DNA from: DASVVT01 sp036386415
GTDB lineage: Bacteria; Acidobacteriota; Blastocatellia; Pyrinomonadales; Pyrinomonadaceae
Reading direction: 5' to 3'
NCBI GenBank assembly: GCA_036386415.1
Contig: DASVVT010000052.1
Span: 1 to 64,000 of the forward strand
DNA length: 64,000 bases
A program made the position numbers and the translations under genes. Of the stretch, positions 17,814 to 27,210 are shown piece by piece (the first letter of the stretch is position 1; each line of letters starts with the position of its first letter). Below the pieces are notes generated by a model. It saw only the letters and a program-made list of their open reading frames with translations. It was not told the DNA's origin and searched no databases.

Positions 17814-19055
17814 TCATTCCGCCCTCAGCGCATCAATCGGGCTGAGCTGCGCTGCGCGCCAGGCGGGCCAGAGGCCGCTGATGACGCCGACGATGGAAGA
17901 GACGCAGACGCCGAGCACAGCCGATTGCACACTGAACATCAATGGGAAACCGACCATCAACGAGAGCACATAGGCGAGCGCAAAACCCGCGATGACGCCC
18001 ATTGCCCCACCGATAGCCGTCACCGTCACGGCCTCGATCAGAAATTGCATGAGAATATCTTTGCGTCGCGCGCCCGTGGCCTTGCGTATGCCGATCTCGC
18101 GCGTCCGCTCTGTCACGGAGACGAGCATGATGTTCATCACGACGATGCCGCCGACGACCAGGGAGATGGCGGCCACGCCGATGGTCACGATGTAGATGTT
18201 GGAGGTCGCCTTGCCGTAGAGATCGAGGAACACGTCCTGCGATTCGAGCGCGAAGCCATCGTCCTCGTCCTTGAAAGACTTGCCGCGACGATTGCGCATG
18301 ATCGTGCGCACCTGGTCTTTCGTCTCTTCCAGTTGCTCAGCCGATTGCGTCTGTATAAAGACGACGAGGGAATCGCGCGCGCCGAAGTTCTTCTGGTAGG
18401 TCGGGTAAGGAATATAGACGAAATTGTCGCGGGAGAAGCCGAATATCTTGCCCAGGGGTTGTGCGACGCCGAGGATGCGATACGGGCGACCCGCCAGGTA
18501 AACGTCCTGCCCGACGACACGGTCGGGCGTTGCGCCGCCGAAGAGGTTTTCCAGAACGTCCGTGCCGACCACGCAGACATCACGCGCCGCCGCTCCTTCA
18601 CCCTCAGACCAGGTGCGCCCCGCGTCGATAGTGACGCCGTCCATGTCTATGATCGAGAGGGTCACACCGCGCACCACGGCCTGTTCAAACTTCTGATCGC
18701 CGTGCTTGACGGTCTGACGGTCGTTGGCCGCCAGCCCCGTGCGCCAGCAGGTCGTGCACAGGCGAAAGATCGCCTCTGCGTCTTCCTGCGTCACGTTCTT
18801 ACGCCGGTTGAATCGTATGAACTCTTCGCGCGACGTGATGATCATCGGGCGTTTGGAGACGCTGAAGACCGTCGAGCCCTGCGAAGAGAAGGTGGAAGCA
18901 ACCGTTTGATCCAGCCCCTTGATGATCGTCACGACCGCAATGACAGCCGACACGCCCACCACGATGCCGACGAGCGTCAAAGCCGTGCGCAGCTTATTAG
19001 CGCGCAGGCTCGCAACAGCCACGCGAAACGATTCCCAGAGCGGCGATATACGCAT
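17814..19055 (-). CDS. MacB-type ABC transporter permease
   Basis: A 413-residue paralogue of the permease downstream. It has an N-terminal helix (ALTLVGIVVGVSAVIAVVTII), a periplasmic MacB core (about 50-275) with a CTTCWRTG pair of cysteines near 97-100, and three C-terminal helices containing GGIVVMNIMLVSVTERTREIGIRKATGA. It probably forms a heterodimer with the next permease, energised by the ATPase at 19802-20575. The substrate is unknown; family members export macrolides, peptides or lipoproteins. Confidence 0.88.
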   Translation of the reverse strand: MRISPLWESFRVAVASLRANKLRTALTLVGIVVGVSAVIAVVTIIKGLDQTVASTFSSQGSTVFSVSKRPMIITSREEFIRFNRRKNVTQEDAEAIFRLCTTCWRTGLAANDRQTVKHGDQKFEQAVVRGVTLSIIDMDGVTIDAGRTWSEGEGAAARDVCVVGTDVLENLFGGATPDRVVGQDVYLAGRPYRILGVAQPLGKIFGFSRDNFVYIPYPTYQKNFGARDSLVVFIQTQSAEQLEETKDQVRTIMRNRRGKSFKDEDDGFALESQDVFLDLYGKATSNIYIVTIGVAAISLVVGGIVVMNIMLVSVTERTREIGIRKATGARRKDILMQFLIEAVTVTAIGGAMGVIAGFALAYVLSLMVGFPLMFSVQSAVLGVCVSSIVGVISGLWPAWRAAQLSPIDALRAE

Positions 19056-19110
19056 AAAACAGGTCTAGAGTCTGAAGTCTCAAGTAAGATGACAAAAGAT
19101 ACTGTGCCGT

Positions 19111-19149
19111 CAGAAAATAATTAAAGGGCAAAGCTTTTGACTCTGCCCT
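19111..19149 (-). terminator. rho-independent terminator after the coiled-coil gene
   Basis: On the minus strand AGGGCAGAG pairs with CTTTGCCCT, followed by TTAATTATTTT. A terminator with almost the same stem and tail follows the other coiled-coil gene at 29366-29403, which suggests the two gene-terminator units are related. Confidence 0.7.
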
Positions 19150-19218
19150 CCATTGCACCAGCTTGCACTGATCCCACCCTTGCGCCGCCAGCCGTCCCTC
19201 GCCGCGCCAGTCAAGCCA

Positions 19219-19647
19219 TCAAGCAGGCTGCCCGGGCTGCGAACGGAACTCATTAAACTCGGAGCGAAGCTCTTTGAAATCGGCGCGTAGTCCATACAGC
19301 TCCGAATGAGTCAGCTTGACTTCGCTTTCAATCCTATCAAGCCTGACGTCAAGATGCTCTTCCATCTTCCCCATGCGAGCATCCATCTTCTGCTCAAATG
19401 TGGTCATGCGAGCATCAATTTTCTGCTCAAATGTGGTCGCTCGGTCATTGAGCCCTTGCTCAAGTGTACTCATGCGAGTATTCAGCCCTTGCTCAAGTGT
19501 GCTCATGCGAGTATTCAGCCCTTGCTCTAGCGAGGACATACGAGTATTCAGTCCTTGCTCAAGTGTGCCAATACGCTTTAAGACCGTTTCGATGGTCGGT
19601 TTTGTATCGTACTTCTGAGAGGGGTCTTCTGTCTCTTCTTCACTCAT
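19219..19647 (-). CDS. coiled-coil protein with 12-residue repeats
   Basis: A 142-residue soluble protein, all helical. Residues about 25-100 are tandem 12-residue units of the type TLEQGLNTRMS, then TFEQKIDARMT, ending with a longer coiled coil (LDRIESEVKLTHSELYGLRADFKELRSEF). The DNA repeats have a 36-bp period and the first four are almost identical, so copy number may vary between strains. Aaaggtg lies about 8 nt before the ATG at 19647. It sits inside the efflux operon but has its own terminator, and a relation to transport is not supported. It resembles the DUF-type tail-fibre-like coiled coils common in this phylum. Confidence 0.7.
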   Translation of the reverse strand: MSEEETEDPSQKYDTKPTIETVLKRIGTLEQGLNTRMSSLEQGLNTRMSTLEQGLNTRMSTLEQGLNDRATTFEQKIDARMTTFEQKMDARMGKMEEHLDVRLDRIESEVKLTHSELYGLRADFKELRSEFNEFRSQPGQPA

Positions 19648-19801
19648 GGCTCAGCACCTTTCATCCCAAGCTCTGATAAGCGAATTTTACCACGCTCAAT
19701 TCAGGCGATAAAGAGCTTACACCCTTCGCGCCTTTAGCAAGATGCTCTGCTTTCTTTACGTCTCAAGAGGATTTCAAACGCAAAGGCTGGCGCGATCCTT
19801 T

Positions 19802-20575
19802 CTATCGTATCCGCTCGTCCTTCTCTATCTGCCCGTCGCGGATGGAGATGACGCGGTGGGCGCGGGCGGCGATGTCCTGCTCGTGCGTGACGACGATGAT
19901 GGTGTTGCCTTCGGCGTGAAGCTTCTCGAAGAGGTTCATGATCTCGTAGCTGGTGGCCGTGTCGAGCGCGCCCGTCGGTTCGTCTGCGAGAAGAATCGAA
20001 GGATGATTGACGAGGGCGCGGGCGATGGCGACTCTTTGACGCTGGCCGCCCGAAAGCTCGTTCGGGCGGTGCGTCATACGGTCTACGAGATCGACGGAGG
20101 CCAGCGCCTTCTGCGCCATCTCGTGCCGCTGAACTGAGCCGAGTCCGGCGTAGATCAAAGGCAGCTCGACGTTATGCAGGGCGGTGGCGCGAGCCAGCAG
20201 GTTGAAGGTTTGAAAGACAAATCCAACCTCCTGGTTGCGTATGCGCGCCAGCTCATCGTCGTCCATCTCGGAGACCAGTTTACCGTTGATCCAGTATTGA
20301 CCTTTGGTCGGCGTGTCGAGACAGCCGATCAGGTTCATGAGCGTAGATTTGCCGGAACCCGAAGGCCCGATGATCGCCAGATACTCGCCCTTCTGCACGT
20401 CGAACTCGACGCCGCGCAGCGCGTGCACCTGTTCCGAGCCCATCTGATAGGTCTTCCAGATGTCGCGCATCGAGATGAGCGTGGCGGGAACGCCGTGGCG
20501 CGCAAGCTGTTCGCCGCGTTCAACTACGAGTTCTGCTTCCTCCTCAGTGGGCATCAGTAGCGTCTCGCTTAACAT
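19802..20575 (-). CDS. MacB-type ABC transporter ATP-binding protein
   Basis: A 257-residue ATPase of the LolD/MacB class. It has a 35-residue extension, then DIWKTYQMGSEQVHALRGVEF, Walker A GPSGSGKST near 75-83, Q-loop VGFVFQTFNLLARATALHNVELPL, signature LSGGQRQRVAIARALV near 180, and Walker B ILLADEPTGALDT. The start overlaps the adaptor stop by one base (TAATG), giving tight translational coupling. It supplies energy to the permeases at 17814 and 16409. Confidence 0.9.
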   Translation of the reverse strand: MLSETLLMPTEEEAELVVERGEQLARHGVPATLISMRDIWKTYQMGSEQVHALRGVEFDVQKGEYLAIIGPSGSGKSTLMNLIGCLDTPTKGQYWINGKLVSEMDDDELARIRNQEVGFVFQTFNLLARATALHNVELPLIYAGLGSVQRHEMAQKALASVDLVDRMTHRPNELSGGQRQRVAIARALVNHPSILLADEPTGALDTATSYEIMNLFEKLHAEGNTIIVVTHEQDIAARAHRVISIRDGQIEKDERIR

Positions 20576-22152
20576 TATTTAGCCTCGTTGGAATTGGCGT
20601 TGGCGTCTCCAGCCTTGCGCGTCTGCCGCTTGATGGTCGAGCCTTCCTTGAGGGTCTTGAGCACGCGGCTCGGGCCGGTGATGATCTCCATGCCGGGCTG
20701 CACGCCGCTCGTGATCTCTATATCGGCCTCGCCGGTGATGCCTGTCGTGACTTCGATGAACTTGACCTTGTTGCCCTCAACGATATACACGCCTTTGATG
20801 TCCTTGGGCTTGTCACCAGTCGTCGTCGGCTGAGCGGCGGGCGCGCTACTACTACTGCTGCCCGCAGGGGAACTGGCCGGCGTCGGCGCTTTTTCGACGA
20901 TGGCTTGCAGCGGCACAGCGAGGACGTTGTTGATGACTTTGGTGGTGATGGCCGCCGTGGCGCTCATCCCCGGACGCAGAGAGTTGCGAACCTCGTCGGG
21001 CATGTTGCGTAGCTCGACGACGACTTTGAACTCTTTCGCCTCCTGCACGTTGACGCGATTCGAGAGGCCGCCGCTCGTCGTGTCCGACTTGCTCACGGCG
21101 AGCGGGTTCTTCTGGATCACGACGCCTTCGATCTCGCGATCACCCATCGCATCCACCTTGACCTTGACAGGGTGACCCACTTCGACCTTGGCGATCTCGG
21201 TTTCGTCTACGTTGACCTCGATGTTGATGGTGGACATGTCGGCGATGGTCATCAAGGGGGTCGTCGAGAGTCCTGCGACGGCGAACTGCCCGACCTTCGA
21301 CGGAATATCTGCGACGACGCCCGTCAGGGGCGAGCGTTGTATAGTCTTGTCGCGCTGGCTCGACTGGCCGCGAAGCAGAGCCTGTTGTTGACTGGCGCGC
21401 GCTTCGCTGGTCGCGACGCTCTGGCGTGCGCTGACGACGCCCGTGCGCGCATCACGCACGGCGACGCGCTGCTGGTTGGCGCGCGCGATGGCTTCCTGGA
21501 CGCCGATCTTCTGCGCTTCAAAATTCGCTTTCGCTGTCCGCAGAGCGACCTGCGCCTGCTCGTAGCGGTCGCGTGCCGCGTCGTATTCCGAGCGCGAGGC
21601 GACACCGGATTCGACCAGCTCGGTCGTGCGTTTCAACTCGCGCTGCGCCGTATTGAGATCGACCTGCGCGCGATCAACATTGGTCTGCGAGGCGATCACC
21701 TGCTGGCGCGCCTGTGAAACGGAAGCTTCCGCGACCGTCAAGCCCTGCTGCGCCTGCGCGACCGCGTTCTCGGCGGCGAGCACCTGCGTGCGTGCGTTCT
21801 GCACGTCGCTCAAGGCAGCCTGCGCGGCGGCTAATTGCGCTTCTTGATTGGATTGAAGAGCCGTCGGGTCTATGCGCACGAGCAACTGGCCGGTCGTCAC
21901 GGGCTGGCCTGGATTGACGTAGATCTCCTCAATACGTCCGGCCACCTCACTCGTCAGGTTGATGAAACGGATCGGGCGCACCTCGCCCGAAGCCGTCACG
22001 GTCGAGCGCAGTTCGGGTCGCACCTCGACTCTGACGGTTGTTACTTCAGGCTCATCCTTGCGGCTGGCGAAGATGCTGATGAAGACGATCAGAAGGAGAA
22101 CGACCATCGCGCTCGAAGCGATAATAATCTTTCTTTTGCGGCTCAAGGCCAT
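20575..22152 (-). CDS. MacA-like periplasmic adaptor (membrane fusion protein)
   Basis: A 525-residue adaptor: N-terminal membrane anchor (IIIASSAMVVLLLIVFISIFA), split biotinyl/lipoyl-like domain (GRIEEIYVNPGQPVTTGQLLVRIDP near 75 and IQRSPLTGVVADIPSKVGQFA near 270), a long Gln/Ala-rich coiled-coil hairpin (about 105-260), and beta-barrel and membrane-proximal domains with a Ser/Ala/Thr-rich insertion near 430-455. It would bridge the inner-membrane MacB-like permeases to a TolC-like outer-membrane channel, which is not encoded here. It is the first gene of the operon; the cagtaga palindrome lies upstream. Confidence 0.9.
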   Translation of the reverse strand: MALSRKRKIIIASSAMVVLLLIVFISIFASRKDEPEVTTVRVEVRPELRSTVTASGEVRPIRFINLTSEVAGRIEEIYVNPGQPVTTGQLLVRIDPTALQSNQEAQLAAAQAALSDVQNARTQVLAAENAVAQAQQGLTVAEASVSQARQQVIASQTNVDRAQVDLNTAQRELKRTTELVESGVASRSEYDAARDRYEQAQVALRTAKANFEAQKIGVQEAIARANQQRVAVRDARTGVVSARQSVATSEARASQQQALLRGQSSQRDKTIQRSPLTGVVADIPSKVGQFAVAGLSTTPLMTIADMSTINIEVNVDETEIAKVEVGHPVKVKVDAMGDREIEGVVIQKNPLAVSKSDTTSGGLSNRVNVQEAKEFKVVVELRNMPDEVRNSLRPGMSATAAITTKVINNVLAVPLQAIVEKAPTPASSPAGSSSSSAPAAQPTTTGDKPKDIKGVYIVEGNKVKFIEVTTGITGEADIEITSGVQPGMEIITGPSRVLKTLKEGSTIKRQTRKAGDANANSNEAK

Positions 22153-22531
22153 TGCAGTTTAATTCCTTTAAAAGGGGATCGGGTCGGGGCAGACCCGGCA
22201 TCAAAATTTATACGATTTCCGAAGCGCCGGGCTCGGACAAGAGCGCCCGCACTCGTAAAACCCTTACGTCAAAAAGAGCAAAACAGTTTCATTATAAGCT
22301 AAAGTAGACAGTAGACAGTAGTCAGTAGCCAGTAGAAATGATAGGCTCAGCCGTTTTTCTACTGACTACTGACTACTGACTACTGTCTACTGATAAAATG
22401 CCGTTTGGCGCGCGTTTTCATTTCGCGCTACAATAGCAAGGTTTCTCGCGCGACGAGCGGCGCGCGGGCCTGAAGTTAGCGTCCGGCGCTCTCTCTCCCA
22501 CTGAAGTCGAATCGCACGAGGGGAAACTCCT
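22153..22531. other. 379-bp divergent intergenic region
   Basis: This stretch separates the divergent efflux operon and the FHA signalling cluster. It should hold promoters for both, but I saw no convincing -35/-10 pair. It contains one cagtaga palindrome (22302-22392). No gene is visible. Confidence 0.5.
22302..22392. repeat. intergenic palindrome, cagtaga family (short form)
   Basis: Left words gtagacagtagacagtagtcagtag and right words ctactgactactgactactgtctac can form a long hairpin with a 25-nt loop. Unlike most members it lies between divergent genes, so a pure terminator role does not explain it. Confidence 0.75.
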
Positions 22532-23119
22532 ATGACCATCTGCGAGAGATGCAATACAGAGAATCTTGATGGCTCGCAATACTGCGATGAGTGCGGCGCG
22601 CCTCTGGGCGTCTCGCCGCGCGAAAAAAAGGGCGGCGCGCCGAGCAGTAGCAGTAGCGGTGTGGCTAATCAAAGCGACGCTGTCGCTCCGGCTGCCATCG
22701 CCAAAAAATCCGAAGCGGCGGCCGGAGCTTCGCAGGCGACGCCAGCCTTCGCCATTTCGCAGGGCTCCATCGCCTTGATGGACGGCGCGCATGCACGCCT
22801 CGTCATCGAGCGCGGGCGCTCAGCCGGTAAACAGTTTCCATTAAGCGACGACGAATCGCAGATTGGGCGTTGGGATGCAGACGGCGGCATCTTCCCGGAT
22901 GTCGATCTGGACGCAGACGACCCGGAAGCGAAAGTCTCGCGCCGTCACGCGCGCATTGTGCGGCGCAACGGTCAGTATTATATTGAAGACCTGGGCTCGA
23001 CTAACGGCACGTTTATCAATCGCGGGCGACGCCTGCTGCCCGGCGACCGTCAGCCTCTGCGCGACGGCGACGAGATTATCGTCGGCAAGACATTTCTACG
23101 TTTTCATATAGTCAAGTAG
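22532..23119 (+). CDS. zinc-ribbon and FHA domain protein
   Basis: A 195-residue cytoplasmic protein. A zinc ribbon with C4/C7 and C18/C21 opens the chain, then a Ser/Ala-rich linker (about 30-75) and an FHA domain (about 85-195). The FHA signature residues are present: IGRWD, VSRRHARI and DLGSTNGTFI, so phosphothreonine binding is likely. The first member of a five-gene cluster; a natural partner is the kinase encoded just downstream, whose own FHA domain is similar. Where the signal comes from is unknown. Confidence 0.88.
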   Translation: MTICERCNTENLDGSQYCDECGAPLGVSPREKKGGAPSSSSSGVANQSDAVAPAAIAKKSEAAAGASQATPAFAISQGSIALMDGAHARLVIERGRSAGKQFPLSDDESQIGRWDADGGIFPDVDLDADDPEAKVSRRHARIVRRNGQYYIEDLGSTNGTFINRGRRLLPGDRQPLRDGDEIIVGKTFLRFHIVK

Positions 23120-23237
23120 AGAAAGGCTTCGCGGCACGCGTCCGCAGGGGCGGCGCGACCACAGGCGAGGGAACAGAGAAGAGCACACCGACGCGTAAGT
23201 AACTCATTCGATCCTCGCCAACGAATCATCAAGAGAG

Positions 23238-25016
23238 ATGTCCTTTTGCTACGAATGCGGCGCAAAGGTCGCGCCAGAAGATCCTTTCTGCGGCAACTGC
23301 GGAGCTGCCCAGGCGTCTACCCCAGCCGGCGTGACGACGAACGCCAGCGAGGAGAACGCCAGCGAGCCTGTATCCAACGCCTCGTCAGACCTTGATATTA
23401 CGAAGAGTCCCGAAGCCGTAGAGCCTACAGTCAAGGAAGAGCAGAAAGAGGATGAGCAGGAGGAGGAGGAGCAGCCGCAGCAGCAGCAGCCTGCGGCGGC
23501 ATCTTCGGAGGGCGAGCTGGAAGATACCTATATGCCCAAAGCGTCGAAGCCAACGGGTGATGTGCAGGGAGATAGTAGCGGCGCGTCGGCTGCGGCTGCT
23601 CCCGCGACCATGCGCGCCGGATCGACCGGAGGCCGCAAAGGGGCGACGAAGCAGCTTGACCCGGGCACGGTCTTAAACGGACGCTATGAGATTGTGCGCC
23701 GCATCGGCGGCGGCGGCATGGGCGCGGTTTACCTGGCGAAGGATCGACACCTTGGGGATGCGCCGCGCGCCGTCAAAGAGATGGTCGAATCGCACATCGA
23801 CGATTCACAGCACGAGAAAGCGATTGGCGATTTCAAGCGCGAATCCTTGCTTCTGACCTCGCTGGAGCATCCATCCATACCGACCATCTACGACTATTTT
23901 TACGACGACGCGGCGAGCCGCTTCTATCTCGTCATGAAATACATTTCGGGCGGCGACTTCGCCTCGCGCCTGCGCAATGCGCCGGGCGGACGCATCGACG
24001 AGAGAACAGTCACCGACTGGGGCATGCAGGTCGCAGACGTGCTCGATTATCTGCACAACCGGCGGCCTCCGATCATCTACCGCGATCTGAAACCTGCGAA
24101 CCTGATGATCGACGGCAACTCTGGCCGCGTGATGCTCATCGATTTCGGCATCGCACGCTGGGTCGCGCCGCAGGAGAAGGGCGTGACAGCCGTCGGCACG
24201 ATGGGCTATGCGCCGCCGGAACTCTTTAGCGGCAAGGTCGAGCCGCGCTCGGATGTCTATTCTTTGGGCGCGACCATGTTCCATCTGCTGACGGGGTCAG
24301 ACCCGCAGGACAATCCACTGCTGATCTTCGATTTTACGAAGAACCCGCCGCCGCGCCAGATCAATCCGGCCATCTCCTCGGAGATGGAGCGAATACTGAT
24401 GCGCGCCGTCGAGTACAAGCCCGAAGGGCGCTTCCGCTCGGCGGCAGAGCTGCGCGACGTGCTGGCGAGTCACCTGGAGCGGCTGCGCGCCGGAGAGGTC
24501 TCTTACGGCTCGACGCCCGCCCATCAACTTGGCGGCGAGACGGTTTCCGTCGAGATCGTCTACTGCGGTTTCTGCGGCGGGCGCATCGCCGCCGACGATG
24601 TCTTCTGCGCCCATTGCGGCCAGCGACAGCCCCTCGCAGGGGTCGGAGCAAGCGATGCCCTGCGCATCGCTCGCGCCACGGCCAAGTTGGTCGTCGCCGG
24701 GACGACCGAGCTGGACGCTTCATTCCTCTTACAGAAGGATAACAACCTCGTCGGTCGCAGCGATCCGCACTCAAATATTTTCCCTGAAGTCGATCTCTCC
24801 AAGTTTGACCCTGAGACCAAGGTCTCGCGCCGCCACGCGCGCATCTGGCGCGAAGGCGAAACGTTTCTCGTCGAAGACCTCGGCTCGGTCAACGGGACTG
24901 TGATCCTCGGGCGCGACAATGACATCGTGCGGCTTGCGCCAAGGCAACCGCGTACCTTGAGGAGCGGAGACAAGCTGCGCCTTGGCGAAACGACGCTCCA
25001 CTTTCTGGTAGGATGA
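23238..25016 (+). CDS. Ser/Thr protein kinase with two zinc ribbons and FHA domain
   Basis: A 592-residue soluble kinase. Order: zinc ribbon (C4, C7, C18, C21); acidic Glu/Gln-rich linker (about 65-95); kinase domain (about 148-415) with the glycine loop IGGGGMGAVY, AVKEM lysine near 180, YRDLKPANLM in place of HRD near 281, and DFG near 303; a second zinc ribbon (CGFCGG...CAHCGQ, about 441-465); and a C-terminal FHA domain (about 500-592) with VGRSDP, SRRHARI and SVNGT. The HRD histidine is a tyrosine, as in many bacterial kinases of this type. It has no membrane segment. Likely phosphorylation targets include its neighbours with FHA domains. Confidence 0.9.
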   Translation: MSFCYECGAKVAPEDPFCGNCGAAQASTPAGVTTNASEENASEPVSNASSDLDITKSPEAVEPTVKEEQKEDEQEEEEQPQQQQPAAASSEGELEDTYMPKASKPTGDVQGDSSGASAAAAPATMRAGSTGGRKGATKQLDPGTVLNGRYEIVRRIGGGGMGAVYLAKDRHLGDAPRAVKEMVESHIDDSQHEKAIGDFKRESLLLTSLEHPSIPTIYDYFYDDAASRFYLVMKYISGGDFASRLRNAPGGRIDERTVTDWGMQVADVLDYLHNRRPPIIYRDLKPANLMIDGNSGRVMLIDFGIARWVAPQEKGVTAVGTMGYAPPELFSGKVEPRSDVYSLGATMFHLLTGSDPQDNPLLIFDFTKNPPPRQINPAISSEMERILMRAVEYKPEGRFRSAAELRDVLASHLERLRAGEVSYGSTPAHQLGGETVSVEIVYCGFCGGRIAADDVFCAHCGQRQPLAGVGASDALRIARATAKLVVAGTTELDASFLLQKDNNLVGRSDPHSNIFPEVDLSKFDPETKVSRRHARIWREGETFLVEDLGSVNGTVILGRDNDIVRLAPRQPRTLRSGDKLRLGETTLHFLVG

Positions 25017-25021
25017 AAGGG

Positions 25022-25101
25022 CAGGAGACAGAATACAGAATAGAGGAGACAGAATAAACGCTGCTTCCTTCTGTCTCCTCTATTCTGTATTCTGTCTCCT
25101 G
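25022..25101. repeat. perfect 33-bp inverted repeat, ggagacaga family
   Basis: Bases 25022-25054 are the exact reverse complement of 25069-25101, with a 14-nt loop. The arms are themselves made of short words (ggagacaga, atacagaat). It fills the gap between the kinase and the RDD-protein gene, which point the same way. No other copy of this family lies in the window. Confidence 0.9.
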
Positions 25102-25106
25102 AATTT

Positions 25107-25625
25107 ATGACCGCACGATTAGAAAGAACCCCTTTGGTGCAGACCGGATCAAGCACGCGCGTTTACACTCAGGCTCATGTGGAAAGATTTCGCGCGCCTT
25201 TCTCTTTGCGTTGCGGGGCGCTGCTGATCGATTACATATTGATCGCGGGCATCGTCGCCTTTAGTACCCTGGTGGCACGAACCCTCGGCGGCGGGGCGCG
25301 CATGGCTGGCGGCTCCGCAGAGATGGTGGGGCTATTGGTCGCGCTCATTATAGCGCTGCTTAATTTCGTCGTCCTGACCGGCCTGCGCGGGCAGACCGTG
25401 GGCAAGTGGGCGACGGGTCTACGCATCCAGCTAAAGGATGGCAGGCCGATAGACTGGCCTCATTCGCTTCTGCGACATCTGGTGGGATATACGCTTTCTC
25501 TCCTCACCTTCGGGCTGGGATTCCTCGTCGCGGCGTTCAACTCACAGGGACGCACGCTGCACGACATGATCGCCAGTACGGTCGTTGTGCGTGACACAAC
25601 GCGTGTGCGTCGGGCTGTGCGCTGA
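25107..25625 (+). CDS. RDD-family membrane protein
   Basis: A 172-residue membrane protein with the three RDD hallmarks: an Arg in FSLRCGALLIDYIL, the GQTVGKWATGLRI motif, and GRTLHDMIASTVVV at the end. Three or four transmembrane segments lie at about 45-65, 70-95 and 125-150. RDD proteins are proposed transporters or accessory factors, and some exchange Na+/Li+ and H+. Its place between FHA/kinase genes suggests a membrane client of that signalling system, which is inference. Confidence 0.88.
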   Translation: MTARLERTPLVQTGSSTRVYTQAHVERFRAPFSLRCGALLIDYILIAGIVAFSTLVARTLGGGARMAGGSAEMVGLLVALIIALLNFVVLTGLRGQTVGKWATGLRIQLKDGRPIDWPHSLLRHLVGYTLSLLTFGLGFLVAAFNSQGRTLHDMIASTVVVRDTTRVRRAVR

Positions 25626-25663
25626 GAAGACCGCCGCCCCGGTCGGTGAGATAAGAGAAAAGA

Positions 25664-27118
25664 ATGGCCAAGCTTTGTCCAGGATGTGGAGCAACGACAA
25701 TGCCGGAGGCGCGTTTCTGCCGCGTCTGCGGTATGCTGCTTAAACGGACAGGCCAGCCAGGCGTCGGTGGCGCAGACGATGGGGGAGTCTCACCGGGAGC
25801 CAAAACCGTTCCGCTCTCCGGCGAGGGGCGTCCCACTAAAGGGATCGCGGCTGATGACCCGCAAGCGCCTGTCACCAACACCTCAAAGGTCAAGCGCGCG
25901 GAGATGGACGAGCTGCTCCGGCGTACGCGCCCCGCAGATTACACGCCAGCCCGGGGCGAGGACGGCTCGAAGCACGCACTCGAAGACATACATGCTTCAG
26001 CGCCCTCCACCAACGAGTTGAAGCCTCCACAGCCTGAAACACCTGCGGCAGCGGCGGAAGCGGTGACGCCTGCGTCGGCTGCTCCTTCCAACAGTCGGAC
26101 GGCTACAAAAAGGTCTGCGCGCCGGAGATGGCCGATCATCATCTCGCTCTTCGTAGCCCTGGCGCTCCTGGCCGGGCTGATTATATTTCTCTCCACAGGT
26201 CGCGACGAGCCTGCATCTGCAAACACGAATAGCGCGCCTGCGCCGCCACCCGCAAACGATCAGAAGAGACTGGTTGATGAACGACTGGCCGATGCGGAAG
26301 CTCTGCTCGCGGCGGGACAAACCAGCGAAGCTATCGCGCGCTTACGCTCCGCCATCGAGCTTGACCCGACAAACGCATTGGCGCACCGCCGACTCGGCGA
26401 GGCGCTGGAAAAGAGCGGCGAGCGTCAGGCAGCGATAGATGAGTACCGCATCAGTACGCTCAACGATCAGAGCAACGAAGAGGGCTGGCGCGCGCTCGCC
26501 TCTGCGCAGCTCGCTGAAGGTCGCTTCAATGATGCGGTCGAAAGTTACCGGCGATTGATCGCCCTCAAGGGTGAAGAGGGCGTTGACGATGAGACGCGTA
26601 TGGACTATGCGCAGGCGCTCCTGCTGGCCGGGCGCACGGAGGATGCGCGCGCCGTTTATCAACGGGTGGCAGCTTCCGGGTCGCAGGACTTAGCGAGCAA
26701 GGCGAAACGGCAACTGGCGCAACTGCCGCAGCTTCCATCCATCAATGCCAACACGCAGCCCACGCGCGACGGGCGTGTTGAGCTGCCGCCAAACAACAAC
26801 TCTCAGGTGACGCAAGTCCCAGCCCCCACCCCCACGGTGCAGCCGACGCCCGCCCCCACAGTGCAGCCGACGCCTACTGCGGCCACACCAAACGCGAGCG
26901 ACAATTCCGCGCAGCTCGACCCGGATGTCTATTATGAGTGGGGCTTGAAGATCATAGGCCGTAGTGATCTGAAATCTTTACCCCGCGCTGAGCTGCTTCA
27001 AGCGCTCGAATATTTTCAGCGCGCACAGAGCGGCGGCACGCACCGCGCGGAAGCGACCCGTTACGTACAGCAATTGGGGCGTGAGTATGATCGTCGCAAG
27101 AAGCAATCGCAGCCCTAA
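25664..27118 (+). CDS. zinc-ribbon, transmembrane and TPR protein
   Basis: A 484-residue protein: zinc ribbon (CPGCG...CRVCG, residues 5-24), a low-complexity linker, one transmembrane helix (WPIIISLFVALALLAGLIIFL, about 148-168), then tetratricopeptide repeats (about 195-345, for example EAIARLRSAIELDPTNALAHRRLGEALEKSG). A Pro/Thr-rich stretch of VQPTPAPT words and a final helical domain close it. Topology is probably a cytoplasmic ribbon and an outer TPR domain. It is a scaffold by architecture, and the zinc ribbon links it to the other cluster members. Confidence 0.85.
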   Translation: MAKLCPGCGATTMPEARFCRVCGMLLKRTGQPGVGGADDGGVSPGAKTVPLSGEGRPTKGIAADDPQAPVTNTSKVKRAEMDELLRRTRPADYTPARGEDGSKHALEDIHASAPSTNELKPPQPETPAAAAEAVTPASAAPSNSRTATKRSARRRWPIIISLFVALALLAGLIIFLSTGRDEPASANTNSAPAPPPANDQKRLVDERLADAEALLAAGQTSEAIARLRSAIELDPTNALAHRRLGEALEKSGERQAAIDEYRISTLNDQSNEEGWRALASAQLAEGRFNDAVESYRRLIALKGEEGVDDETRMDYAQALLLAGRTEDARAVYQRVAASGSQDLASKAKRQLAQLPQLPSINANTQPTRDGRVELPPNNNSQVTQVPAPTPTVQPTPAPTVQPTPTAATPNASDNSAQLDPDVYYEWGLKIIGRSDLKSLPRAELLQALEYFQRAQSGGTHRAEATRYVQQLGREYDRRKKQSQP

Positions 27119-27120
27119 CT

Positions 27121-27208
27121 TAGACGTCCGTCGTCCGTCGTCAATCGTCGAAAGACCGTAAAGCGGGTTGTCTATTTACGATTTACGATTTACGATTTAC
27201 GACGAAAA
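27121..27208. repeat. intergenic palindrome, tcgtaaatcgt family
   Basis: Words gtccgtcgtc and cgtcaatcgtcg are followed by four atttacg repeats at the end (tttacgatttacgatttacg). The two sides match only partly. It lies directly before the FHA-phosphatase start and includes its upstream region. Confidence 0.55.
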
Positions 27209-27210
27209 CA

